Positions 26,457 through 33,686 of a DNA stretch of 51,400 bases are shown here, one piece after another. The notes under the pieces were generated by a model that ran no database searches, was not told the DNA's origin, and saw only the letters and a program-made list of their open reading frames with translations. The DNA lies in assembly GCA_000785145.2 (NCBI GenBank), contig JSZA02000035.1:1-51400 (forward strand), given 5' to 3'. The number at the start of each line of letters is the position of its first letter. Position 1 is the stretch's first letter. The stretch comes from Candidatus Thiomargarita nelsonii. GTDB lineage: Bacteria > Pseudomonadota > Gammaproteobacteria > Beggiatoales > Beggiatoaceae. The translations under genes were made by a program, and so were the position numbers.

Positions 26457-27263
26457 ATGAAAACAGAACCGAAAATATACCTACTAATAGGCTTGTTCCA
26501 AGCAAAAACGGTACAAAGAGAAGAGGAGTTTAAAAAATGTCTCTTAACGAATGTGGCTAACGATAATATAGCAAAAGTGTTCGTTTTTTTTAAAGACAAA
26601 AACAGCGTATCAGATTTTGACCAAAAATACGCTTACTTGAACCACAGTAAAGTTACCGTTTTTCCTACGGATGGTAGGCAAACATTCAAAATGTTGTTTG
26701 ATTATGCCAATAAACATCTCGTTGGTTCTTACATCGTGATAGCCAATGGAGATATTTATTTCGATGCAGAATCTGGGATTGAAAAGGCCAGAAATATAAC
26801 CACATCTGGTTTATGGACAATAACAAGGTATAATTACAGTCGCGAACATAATACTTGGCAACTTGAGAGTGCTAGAGGCAGTCATGATGTTTGGATTTTT
26901 AAGTCTCCCATAAAACCGTTTGAAAATGACTTTTTTATTGGTACACTGGGATGCGATTCTTATTTGTCTCAAAAAGCAATAGAGGCTGGCATTGCGGTTT
27001 CAAACCCTTGCTATTCAATTATCACAAAACACGAACATAATTCCACAGAACGGTATCATCAATACGGAGAGGGCAATACTTATCAAAAAAATAAGAAAGA
27101 TTATATGATCTATAGTTATGATTTGTATTTAGCCCCCCCTTGTTCTGTTGAAAATATTGTCGTCATAAAACGACGTTTTTGGAAAAAGGTTTATAGAATG
27201 CCTTTTTGGAGGCTAATCAAGGTATTTAAGTGGATACTACGTCAGTTCCGGCATCGAACATAG
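26457..27263 (+). CDS. Putative glycosyltransferase-like protein of unknown family
   Basis: The 268-residue protein contains YIVIANGDIYFDAESGIEKA, where GDIYFD may serve as a DxD-like metal site of a GT-A fold. GSHDVWIFKSPIKPFE and DFFIGTLGCDSYLSQKA follow, a pattern seen in uncharacterised proteins of polysaccharide loci. The basic end KKVYRMPFWRLIKVFKWILRQ may touch the membrane. A TAGGAGTATT site precedes the ATG. The 164 nt upstream (26293-26456) hold nothing recognised. The location between GT genes supports a role in the glycan; the activity is not established. Confidence 0.65.
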   Translation: MKTEPKIYLLIGLFQAKTVQREEEFKKCLLTNVANDNIAKVFVFFKDKNSVSDFDQKYAYLNHSKVTVFPTDGRQTFKMLFDYANKHLVGSYIVIANGDIYFDAESGIEKARNITTSGLWTITRYNYSREHNTWQLESARGSHDVWIFKSPIKPFENDFFIGTLGCDSYLSQKAIEAGIAVSNPCYSIITKHEHNSTERYHQYGEGNTYQKNKKDYMIYSYDLYLAPPCSVENIVVIKRRFWKKVYRMPFWRLIKVFKWILRQFRHRT

Positions 27264-27345
27264 CTGTAAAGTAAAGGGGCGGCTGGAAAATAAAAATCCA
27301 CGCCCTGTTTCACTTTTGTTATTTTATAATAATAAACAAATAGTT

Positions 27346-28647
27346 ATGAATATAACCGATTCTCTGTCTTCTATCTTATCTAAAAATTCAAAGATTGATG
27401 GACGTCTCATTATTTTATTTTTCTTAATAACTTATTTTTCAGTTATATATATTTCTAGTTTTTTTATGCCATATTACCAATTTTGGGCTTATTTAGGTGT
27501 TCCATCTATGTCACCCTCATTTGCCGATTTGCGTAATCTTACGTCAGGACTAGAATGTTACAGACAAGGTTTAGATCCGCTCATTAATAATCCTTGTGAT
27601 CCTTGGGATCGACCAATGAATTATCCTCGCATTTGGCTTGGATTATCGTCACTGGGTTTAGATCAGAGCCATACTTTTCTCTTAGGCATCGTGCAAGCCA
27701 TTATATTTTATGCTTGTCTTTTTATGATTATAATAAAACGTTTAAATGTTGGCGAAGGTTTGTTCTATGGACTGATCCTTTGTTCTCCGGCCGTGATGTT
27801 CGCCGTAGAGAGAGGAAATAATGACATCATTGTATTTGTTTTTTTATCTCTTTCGTTTTTTTTGATGCAAAAAAGACGAATTTTACCCTATTTTTTAATT
27901 TTGATGGTTTCCATTTTAAAATTGTTTCCTATTGTTAGTATTATCGGTGCTCTGAGAGAGGAAAAAACGCGCTCTATATTTATAGTTTTAATAACTTGTA
28001 CTCTATTTCTTATATACGTGATGTCTATTTGGAAAGATGTTATACTCATTGGTGCAACAGTACCTAGAGCAACCGACATATCTTATGGTAGTCGAGTGAT
28101 ATTTGACATGCTAAATCATTTGATTCAAAGAATCAGTAGCTTTGGAATATCAGAAACTTTGAGAACAATATTCTCTTTCACAGCTGTATTGTTTTTTTTA
28201 GTCGGCTCTTATTTAGCGAATAAGGTTGGTTTCATTCAAAAAAATATCCAAAATCACTTGATTACCACCCAATACATTGATAGTTTTCGCATCGGGGCCA
28301 TTATTTATATCGGTACTTTTATCATTGGAAATAATTTTGATTACCGGCTCATTTTTCTTATTTTTACTCTGCCGCAACTGTTGGCCTGGATAAAAAGCAA
28401 AAACTCGCTGATTCATTGTTCAGTTTTTTTATTAATAGCCATTCTGTTTACAATGTGGTCTTCATTCTTTTCAGTCTGGTTTTCAGGGTTGTTTTCATAT
28501 GTTTCAATGGAAAAAATTGGAGAATACTCAGTTTCTTTGATTGAGGAAATCATTAATTGGTTAATATTCGGATGTTTTACATATCTTCTGTTATTAACAT
28601 TACCAGATTGGTTGAAAAGCCTATTGCGGCTCAAAACGCCACGATAA
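27346..28647 (+). CDS. GT87-like polytopic membrane glycosyltransferase
   Basis: The 433-residue protein has about 10 hydrophobic segments. MNYPRIWLGLSS early, FAVERGNNDIIVFVFLSLSF and LKLFPIVSIIGALREEK are hallmarks of the DUF2029/GT87 family (NYP, ERGN.D, KxxP), which use polyprenyl-phosphate-linked sugars at the outer face of the membrane. ATG 27346 is taken; a TTG at 27316 is in frame upstream. A weak GGGCG/CGCCC hairpin (about 27280-27306) lies in the gap before it. It may replace the broken GT-C gene or act in a separate step. Confidence 0.75.
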   Translation: MNITDSLSSILSKNSKIDGRLIILFFLITYFSVIYISSFFMPYYQFWAYLGVPSMSPSFADLRNLTSGLECYRQGLDPLINNPCDPWDRPMNYPRIWLGLSSLGLDQSHTFLLGIVQAIIFYACLFMIIIKRLNVGEGLFYGLILCSPAVMFAVERGNNDIIVFVFLSLSFFLMQKRRILPYFLILMVSILKLFPIVSIIGALREEKTRSIFIVLITCTLFLIYVMSIWKDVILIGATVPRATDISYGSRVIFDMLNHLIQRISSFGISETLRTIFSFTAVLFFLVGSYLANKVGFIQKNIQNHLITTQYIDSFRIGAIIYIGTFIIGNNFDYRLIFLIFTLPQLLAWIKSKNSLIHCSVFLLIAILFTMWSSFFSVWFSGLFSYVSMEKIGEYSVSLIEEIINWLIFGCFTYLLLLTLPDWLKSLLRLKTPR

Positions 28648-28686
28648 GAGCCTTTTGTGCCCGCGCAAACTATAATATTTCGAGAT

Positions 28687-29610
28687 ATGATTACTGTAGT
28701 CATGCCCGCTTATAATGCGGAAAAATATATCGCCGAAGCGATTGAAAGTATCCTGAATCAAACCTTCCAAGACTTTGAGTTCATCATTGTCAACGATGGT
28801 TCGACTGATAACACCTTGAAGATTATCCAGCAATATGCCGCACAGGATCGGCGTATTCGTATAGTACAGATTGATCATGTCGGTACTAGCGCGGCTAGAA
28901 ATGCTGGAATAGAGGTTGCCAAATATGATTGGATTGCCATGATGGATGCTGATGACATTTCTTTACCCCAACGCCTTGAAAAACAAGTTCAGGCAACACA
29001 AAAATACCCAGATGTGGTCGTGTGGGGAGTAAAAGGTTATAACATCAATTGTGCAGATGATATTATAAGTAAAAAAACTTTTGACAATGGTCCAAATACG
29101 GAGGAAGAATTCTATACGATGCAGCGGCAAGGAAAATGTGTTTCGGTATTGAATGGCACCGCCTTTTTTAAAAAAGAGATTTTCTTTAAGGAAGGCGGGT
29201 ATAATTCCACGTTTAAAGTGGCTGAAGATACTGATTTATTTGATCGCATGAGTGATCATGGACCAGTGCTTACTTTGCCGGAGGCGCTCTATTTATATCG
29301 TTTTCATGGTGGCAATAGCTGCCTTCATAACTTTGTCCTCCTAAAAACCCTGCTTGAGTATATCAAACAACGCCGTCAAGCGAGGCATTGCGGTGATCCT
29401 CCGTTGAGCCTTGAAGCTTTTCTCCAACAACAAAACAAATGGGATCGCTTGAAGTTCTATTACGTCACTTTAGGTCACTTTTATCGACATAATACACTTA
29501 TGTACTATGGTGAAAAACGTTATTGGCGTATGATCTTCTCTTTGTTGTTTGCCACAGTGCTTCAACCACAGGCACTCATACTCGGATTGCGAAAACACTT
29601 ATTTCCCTAG
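28687..29610 (+). CDS. GT2 glycosyltransferase, tandem copy 1
   Basis: The 307-residue GT-A enzyme begins MITVVMPAYNAEKYIAEAIE, has FEFIIVNDGSTDNTLKII (nucleotide binding) and WIAMMDADDISLPQRL with the metal-binding D-x-D, then AEDTDLFDRM as the catalytic-base region. The tail has IKQRRQARHCGD and a hydrophobic end. ATG 28687 matches the start of its neighbour at 29669. The two proteins are closely alike over the first 110 residues and diverge toward the C-terminus, so they probably arose by tandem duplication and then specialised for different acceptors. Confidence 0.88.
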   Translation: MITVVMPAYNAEKYIAEAIESILNQTFQDFEFIIVNDGSTDNTLKIIQQYAAQDRRIRIVQIDHVGTSAARNAGIEVAKYDWIAMMDADDISLPQRLEKQVQATQKYPDVVVWGVKGYNINCADDIISKKTFDNGPNTEEEFYTMQRQGKCVSVLNGTAFFKKEIFFKEGGYNSTFKVAEDTDLFDRMSDHGPVLTLPEALYLYRFHGGNSCLHNFVLLKTLLEYIKQRRQARHCGDPPLSLEAFLQQQNKWDRLKFYYVTLGHFYRHNTLMYYGEKRYWRMIFSLLFATVLQPQALILGLRKHLFP

Positions 29611-29668
29611 CACATTGATAAAAATAGCGTGTAATTAAAATGTTGGGAATTTATGCTTAAAATAGATT

Positions 29669-30610
29669 ATGATTACTGTCGTCATGCCCGCTTATAATGC
29701 GGAAAAATATATCGCCGAAGCGATTGAAAGTATCCTGAATCAAACCTTCCAAGATTTTGAGTTCATCATTGTCAACGATGGTTCGACTGATAACACCTTG
29801 AAGATCATCGATCAATATGCCGCACAGGATCGGCGTATTCGTCTCGTACAGACAGATCATGTCGGTGGTGGTGCTGCTAGAAATGCTGGAGTAAAGGTTG
29901 CCAAATCTGATTGGATTGCCATGATGGATGCTGATGACATTTCTCTGCCACAACGCCTTGAAAAACAAGTTCAAGCGGCACAAAAGTCTCCCACTGTGGT
30001 TGTATGGGGAACTTATGCTCATAAGATCAATGCCGCCGGTAAGATTATCAGCAAAAAACCTTTTAACTTAGGCGTCAAAACTGAAGAAGAATTTCATGCC
30101 ATGCGGCAACAGGGAAAAAATATAACTGTGCTCCATGGTCCCGTTTTTTTTAAAAAAGACATTTTCCTGAAGGAAGGAGGATATAATCCAAAATTTGAAG
30201 GGGCTGAAGATACTGAGTTATTTGATCGCATGAGTGATCACGGGCTAGTGCTTGCTTTGCCTGAGATTCTCTATTTATATCGTTTTCATGGGAATAGTGT
30301 CAGTTTTAATAATAGTTTGCACCAAAAGATATTGGGTGAGTATATAAAACAACGCCGTCAAGCTAGGTTAAACGGTACTGAAGTGTTGAGTCTTGAAGCT
30401 TTTCTCCAACAATGCCAACAACAAAGCAAATGGTTTCGCCTGAAATTCTATTGTGTCACTTTGAGTGATGCCTATTATCGACAGGCAAATGCTTACTATG
30501 GGGAAAAATGCTATTGGCGCACAACATTCTATTTATTGCTTGCCATGGTGCTTCATCCTAATGCTGTTAGACGTGTGCGACAACGTTTGTTTACATCGGC
30601 AACAACTTAA
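29669..30610 (+). CDS. GT2 glycosyltransferase, tandem copy 2
   Basis: The 313-residue paralogue of the preceding gene has the same MITVVMPAYNAEKYIAEAIE start, VNDGSTDNTLKII, MMDADDISLP and EDTELFDRM. The acceptor-side C-terminal half differs (for example LHGPVFFKKDIFLKEGGYN and FLQQCQQQSKWFRLKFY). It lies 58 nt downstream of copy 1. The first 150 nt of both genes are almost identical in DNA while the ends differ, which points to duplication with later divergence or gene conversion of the 5' part. It is the last GT before a MITE and the toxin-antitoxin pair. Confidence 0.88.
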   Translation: MITVVMPAYNAEKYIAEAIESILNQTFQDFEFIIVNDGSTDNTLKIIDQYAAQDRRIRLVQTDHVGGGAARNAGVKVAKSDWIAMMDADDISLPQRLEKQVQAAQKSPTVVVWGTYAHKINAAGKIISKKPFNLGVKTEEEFHAMRQQGKNITVLHGPVFFKKDIFLKEGGYNPKFEGAEDTELFDRMSDHGLVLALPEILYLYRFHGNSVSFNNSLHQKILGEYIKQRRQARLNGTEVLSLEAFLQQCQQQSKWFRLKFYCVTLSDAYYRQANAYYGEKCYWRTTFYLLLAMVLHPNAVRRVRQRLFTSATT

Positions 30611-30639
30611 AATTGCCATTGCCAAATTTATTGTGGTTG

Positions 30640-30789
30640 CCCTTTGCTCGGAGGTAAAAAATTACAAATAATTGATTTAAAATAAAAAATACATATCATT
30701 CCAAATGAACCGCTCAGTTAAAAAGCAGATTGTGACTGATTATATCCAATAAAATCAATAATTTTGTATTGTTACCTCCGAGCAAAGGG
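30640..30789. mobile_element. 150-nt MITE-like element with 18-bp perfect inverted ends
   Basis: CCCTTTGCTCGGAGGTAA (30640-30657) is the exact reverse complement of TTACCTCCGAGCAAAGGG (30772-30789). The similarity continues inward imperfectly (AAATTACAAATAATTGATTT against a likeness of AATACAAAATTATTGATTTT). The centre is AT-rich and non-coding. A piece of the TTGTGGTTGCCC repeat abuts its left end. Confidence 0.8.
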
Positions 30790-30795
30790 ACAAGT

Positions 30796-31245
30796 TTAGT
30801 GGCATTGACCCTGCGCTTGCTTTGCCATTTTGCAAAGTTCATCAAAACAATGAGGCACCCTCAAAGCGAGCTTCATCAATTTATCCATTCCCAAGCTTTG
30901 AGTGATCTCCCCTTTTTCAACTTGCTCAAAGTTTGAAAAAGCATTAGTGCTGTCACTAAAGATTTGCGCTGCTTGGCTTTGGCTAATATTGAAGCGTTTT
31001 CTTAACTGAATAATTTCCGCACTGGTTAAAAGGCCATCTATTTTTCTGTGTTCATCACGAATGCGAGCTTCGTTGCGTTCGCTCTGCTCAGGCAGGATGA
31101 CTTCATAATGACAGGATGGACACTCACAATATTCAATGTCTTCAAAAGAAAAATCATACCCTTTGTAACAAAAAGACGAAGGCCCCTTTTTAATAACTAA
31201 CTCGCCCATTTCGCAAACTGGGCAAATGATTTGATCTTTGCTCAT
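30796..31245 (-). CDS. mqsA: MqsA-family antitoxin
   Basis: The 149-residue protein has an N-terminal zinc-binding part with two Cys pairs (CPVCEMGE and CECPSCHYE) and a C-terminal helix-turn-helix (IIQLRKRFNISQSQAAQIF, then FEQVEKGEITQSLGMDKLM), the MqsA/YgiT layout. It should neutralise the toxin encoded just upstream on the same strand and repress the operon. The spacing to the toxin stop is 18 nt, and the order toxin then antitoxin is normal for mqsRA. The last residues (MAKQAQGQCH) come close to the MITE end at 30789. Confidence 0.85.
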   Translation of the reverse strand: MSKDQIICPVCEMGELVIKKGPSSFCYKGYDFSFEDIEYCECPSCHYEVILPEQSERNEARIRDEHRKIDGLLTSAEIIQLRKRFNISQSQAAQIFSDSTNAFSNFEQVEKGEITQSLGMDKLMKLALRVPHCFDELCKMAKQAQGQCH

Positions 31246-31263
31246 AAAAAATGCTCTCTGCCA

Positions 31264-31578
31264 TTACAAAAGATGGAAAGACCCGATTTCAACAAAAACT
31301 TCACCCTTATAGTTCAGTTTTAGCTTGATATAAATATCATCTACTTCCCCTAAAGGAGAGTGACACTTAGTTTTATAAACGTCAAAAGTCAGTTTAGTAT
31401 CTTCATAGTAAATAGTCTTATGAAAATCAGATTTATGCAATTCTCTTAGGCAGGCCGCCACTTTGGCCTTAAAATATCCAAGGTTAGTCACATCTATTTC
31501 AACTTTTCGCCCTAGAAGGATGACTTTATTCTTATCCTGGGCCACTTCATGGATAGTGTCTAATGAATAAACTGGCAT
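31264..31578 (-). CDS. mqsR: MqsR-family mRNA interferase toxin
   Basis: The 104-residue RelE-like fold protein has VAACLRELHKSDFHKTIYYE, then FDVYKTK and DIYIKLKLNYKGEVFVEIGS plus FHLL, following the MqsR pattern (L..L...DF.KS....., DVY, YIKL....V..SFH). MqsR cleaves mRNA. The first gene of a minus-strand operon with mqsA, it is oriented against the surrounding EPS genes. Both genes look intact. The pair may stabilise this unstable region, or answer stress. Confidence 0.82.
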   Translation of the reverse strand: MPVYSLDTIHEVAQDKNKVILLGRKVEIDVTNLGYFKAKVAACLRELHKSDFHKTIYYEDTKLTFDVYKTKCHSPLGEVDDIYIKLKLNYKGEVFVEIGSFHLL

Positions 31579-31595
31579 TGTTCTACCTTTAAATC

Positions 31596-31609
31596 AACCT
31601 TGCTTGGTT
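31596..31609. promoter_or_regulatory. Possible MqsA operator upstream of mqsR
   Basis: AACCTTGCTTGGTT lies 18 nt upstream of the mqsR start. It is an AACC/GGTT inverted pair resembling the AACCT-N-AGGTT sites bound by E. coli MqsA. Only one such site was seen, and one half lacks the inner base, so the call is tentative. Confidence 0.35.
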
Positions 31610-31610
31610 T

Positions 31611-31670
31611 GTCAATATTTAATTTTTTGACTGGCTTTATTATTGCGTGGTTTGGGTGTTTAATGCTAAC
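31611..31670 (+). mobile_element. MITE copy C, one end only (60 nt)
   Basis: GTCAATATTTAATTTTTTGA through TTTAATGCTAAC matches the right end of copy A (about 1358-1418) with one or two changes. The rest of the element is missing. It lies in the gap between mqsR and a GT4 gene. Confidence 0.85.
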
Positions 31671-31765
31671 TGTTTGTTCTGCTACAAAATGATAAATCAT
31701 GGATATGTCCTTAAAATTGGCTATTATATCAAAAAAAACTTGAGCTAACTAAAAAGAGAGCCATA

Positions 31766-32905
31766 ATGCATATACTCCAAGTCCACAACCAATACCAACA
31801 AGCGGGTGGTGAAGATGTCGTCGTCCGCTCAGAAAAAGCCTTACTTGAAAACCACCATCACACAGTCTCATTATTTCTGACTGACAATCATACCATTAAA
31901 AATGTACTTGAAAAATTAACCACCGTTGCCACCATCGCCTATTCCAGAAAATCTCGACAACAACTTAAAAATGCCATTGCCAACATTCAACCAGATATTG
32001 TCCATGTCCATAATTTTTTTCCGCGTTTAACCCCATCTATTTATGACGCGGCGGCTGAATTAGGGGTGCCTGTTGTACAAACGCTACATAATTACCGTAC
32101 AATATGCCCTGGTGCATTTTTAATGCGAGATGGTAAAATATGCGAGGTGTGCGTCAAGCATTCAGCCTATCATGCCGTAAAATATGGCTGTTACCGTGAC
32201 TCAACATTGGGGACACTGGCGGTTGCCTATATGGTACAAAGCCACCGGCAGCGACGTACTTGGCAAACTAAAGTTAGCCAGTTTATCGCATTAACAGAAT
32301 TTGCTCGCCAGAAATTTATCAGTGCTGGCTTGGACGCCGATAAACTCAAGGTAAAGCCTAATTTTGTCACTGATCCACTGACATCAACAACTGAAAAGCG
32401 CAGCGGCGCACTTTATGTGGGTCGCCTGAGCAAGGAAAAAGGTCTTATCACCCTACTGAAAGCTTGGCAAAACTTGGCGGAGATACCCTTAACTATCGCT
32501 GGTGAAGGAGAAATAGTGCCACATCTCAAAACGAACATCACCCTATTGGGTTGGCAAACCGCCCCCCAAATCAAACAGCTTATGCGCCAATCAGCTTTTC
32601 TAATCATGCCCTCTGAATGGTATGAAGGTTTTCCGATGGTATTGGTTGAAGCTTTTGCACACGGCTTGCCAGTGATCGCCTCAAAACTGGGCGCGATGGC
32701 AGAAATTGTGGAAGATGGCGTGACAGGCTTACATTTTGAAGCGGGTAATGCAAATGATTTAGCAAATAAAGTCCATTGCTTACAGAGCCAACCAGAACTC
32801 TGTAAACGTTTGGGACAACAAGCCCGGCAAGTGTATCTGGACAACTACACACCAGAAAAAAATTATCAACGCCTAATGGCAATTTACCAAGCGGCTCTAA
32901 ATTAA
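31766..32905 (+). CDS. GT4-family glycosyltransferase
   Basis: The 379-residue GT-B enzyme starts MHILQVHNQYQQAGGEDVVV, with the G-G donor/acceptor loop, has IVHVHNFFPRLTP, and a C-terminal donor domain with GALYVGRLSKEKGLITLLKA, TIAGEGEIV and the E-x7-E region SEWYEGFPMVLVEAFAHGLP. The stop is followed at once by the ATG of the WecG-like gene, so the two are coupled. A cysteine-rich piece CPGAFLMRDGKICEVC may bind metal, as in several related GTs. It probably extends the lipid-linked unit started by the next enzyme. Confidence 0.9.
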   Translation: MHILQVHNQYQQAGGEDVVVRSEKALLENHHHTVSLFLTDNHTIKNVLEKLTTVATIAYSRKSRQQLKNAIANIQPDIVHVHNFFPRLTPSIYDAAAELGVPVVQTLHNYRTICPGAFLMRDGKICEVCVKHSAYHAVKYGCYRDSTLGTLAVAYMVQSHRQRRTWQTKVSQFIALTEFARQKFISAGLDADKLKVKPNFVTDPLTSTTEKRSGALYVGRLSKEKGLITLLKAWQNLAEIPLTIAGEGEIVPHLKTNITLLGWQTAPQIKQLMRQSAFLIMPSEWYEGFPMVLVEAFAHGLPVIASKLGAMAEIVEDGVTGLHFEAGNANDLANKVHCLQSQPELCKRLGQQARQVYLDNYTPEKNYQRLMAIYQAALN

Positions 32906-33667
32906 ATGGATAATCGACAACTTATTTTAAGCATGAAAGTGAATCCAGTCTCTTATGAGGAAACGATTAATCAAATCCTCAAATGGACTGGGGAACCACA
33001 AAGCCGTTATATCTGTTTATCCAATGTGCATATGTGTATGGAAACTTTCGAGAGCCTAGCTTTCCGCGACGTTGTCAATGAGGCCGACTTAGTGGTACCA
33101 GACGGCAGGCCAATTGTTTGGGCTTTGCAATTATTAGGTATTAAAAATGCGACTCAAGTCCGTGGACCTGATCTGGTGCCAAAATTATTGAAGATTGCGG
33201 AACAACAAGGTTTATCCGTCGGATTTTATGGCGGCACACCCCAAGCACTGGAAAAACTGAAAAAATGCTTAGACCATAAATTTCCTAAAATAAAAGTGAC
33301 TTGCGCGATTCCCCCCCCTTTTCGTGCCTTGACACCGGCTGAAGACCGCGCATTTATTGATGAAATTAATCGCTCAGCGACACAAATTTTGTTTGTTTTC
33401 TTAGGTTGTCCCAAACAAGAGCAATGGATGGCGGCTCATCGGGATAAACTTTCCTGTGTTATGTTGGGAGTAGGTGCAGCCCTGAATTTTTTCACGTCTC
33501 ATCAAAAACAGGCACCGCCTGTGATGCAGAAACTGGGCTTGGAATGGTTACACAGGCTCTATCACGAACCGCGCAGATTATGGAAGCGTTATTTTAAATA
33601 TAATACTTTGTTTTTGTTTATTATTTTTTTTACATCCTTAAAAAAAATAACAAAAATAGAACGTTAG
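32906..33667 (+). CDS. WecG/TagA/CpsF-family (GT26) glycosyltransferase
   Basis: The 253-residue enzyme has the GT26 blocks: YICLSNVHMCMETFE (T/N...H with the catalytic region), EADLVVPDGRPIVWALQ (ADGxP-type motif), VRGPDLVPKLL, GFYGGTPQALEKLKK and ILFVFLGCPKQEQWMAAHR. GT26 enzymes add the second sugar (ManNAcA- or ManNAc-like) to a polyprenyl-diphosphate-linked sugar at the inner membrane. The C-terminus is basic and hydrophobic (RLWKRYFKYNTLFLFIIFF) and may anchor it. No initiating PssA/WecA-type phosphotransferase is in the window. Confidence 0.9.
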   Translation: MDNRQLILSMKVNPVSYEETINQILKWTGEPQSRYICLSNVHMCMETFESLAFRDVVNEADLVVPDGRPIVWALQLLGIKNATQVRGPDLVPKLLKIAEQQGLSVGFYGGTPQALEKLKKCLDHKFPKIKVTCAIPPPFRALTPAEDRAFIDEINRSATQILFVFLGCPKQEQWMAAHRDKLSCVMLGVGAALNFFTSHQKQAPPVMQKLGLEWLHRLYHEPRRLWKRYFKYNTLFLFIIFFTSLKKITKIER

Positions 33668-33686
33668 AATAAAAGAAAAATCATAT

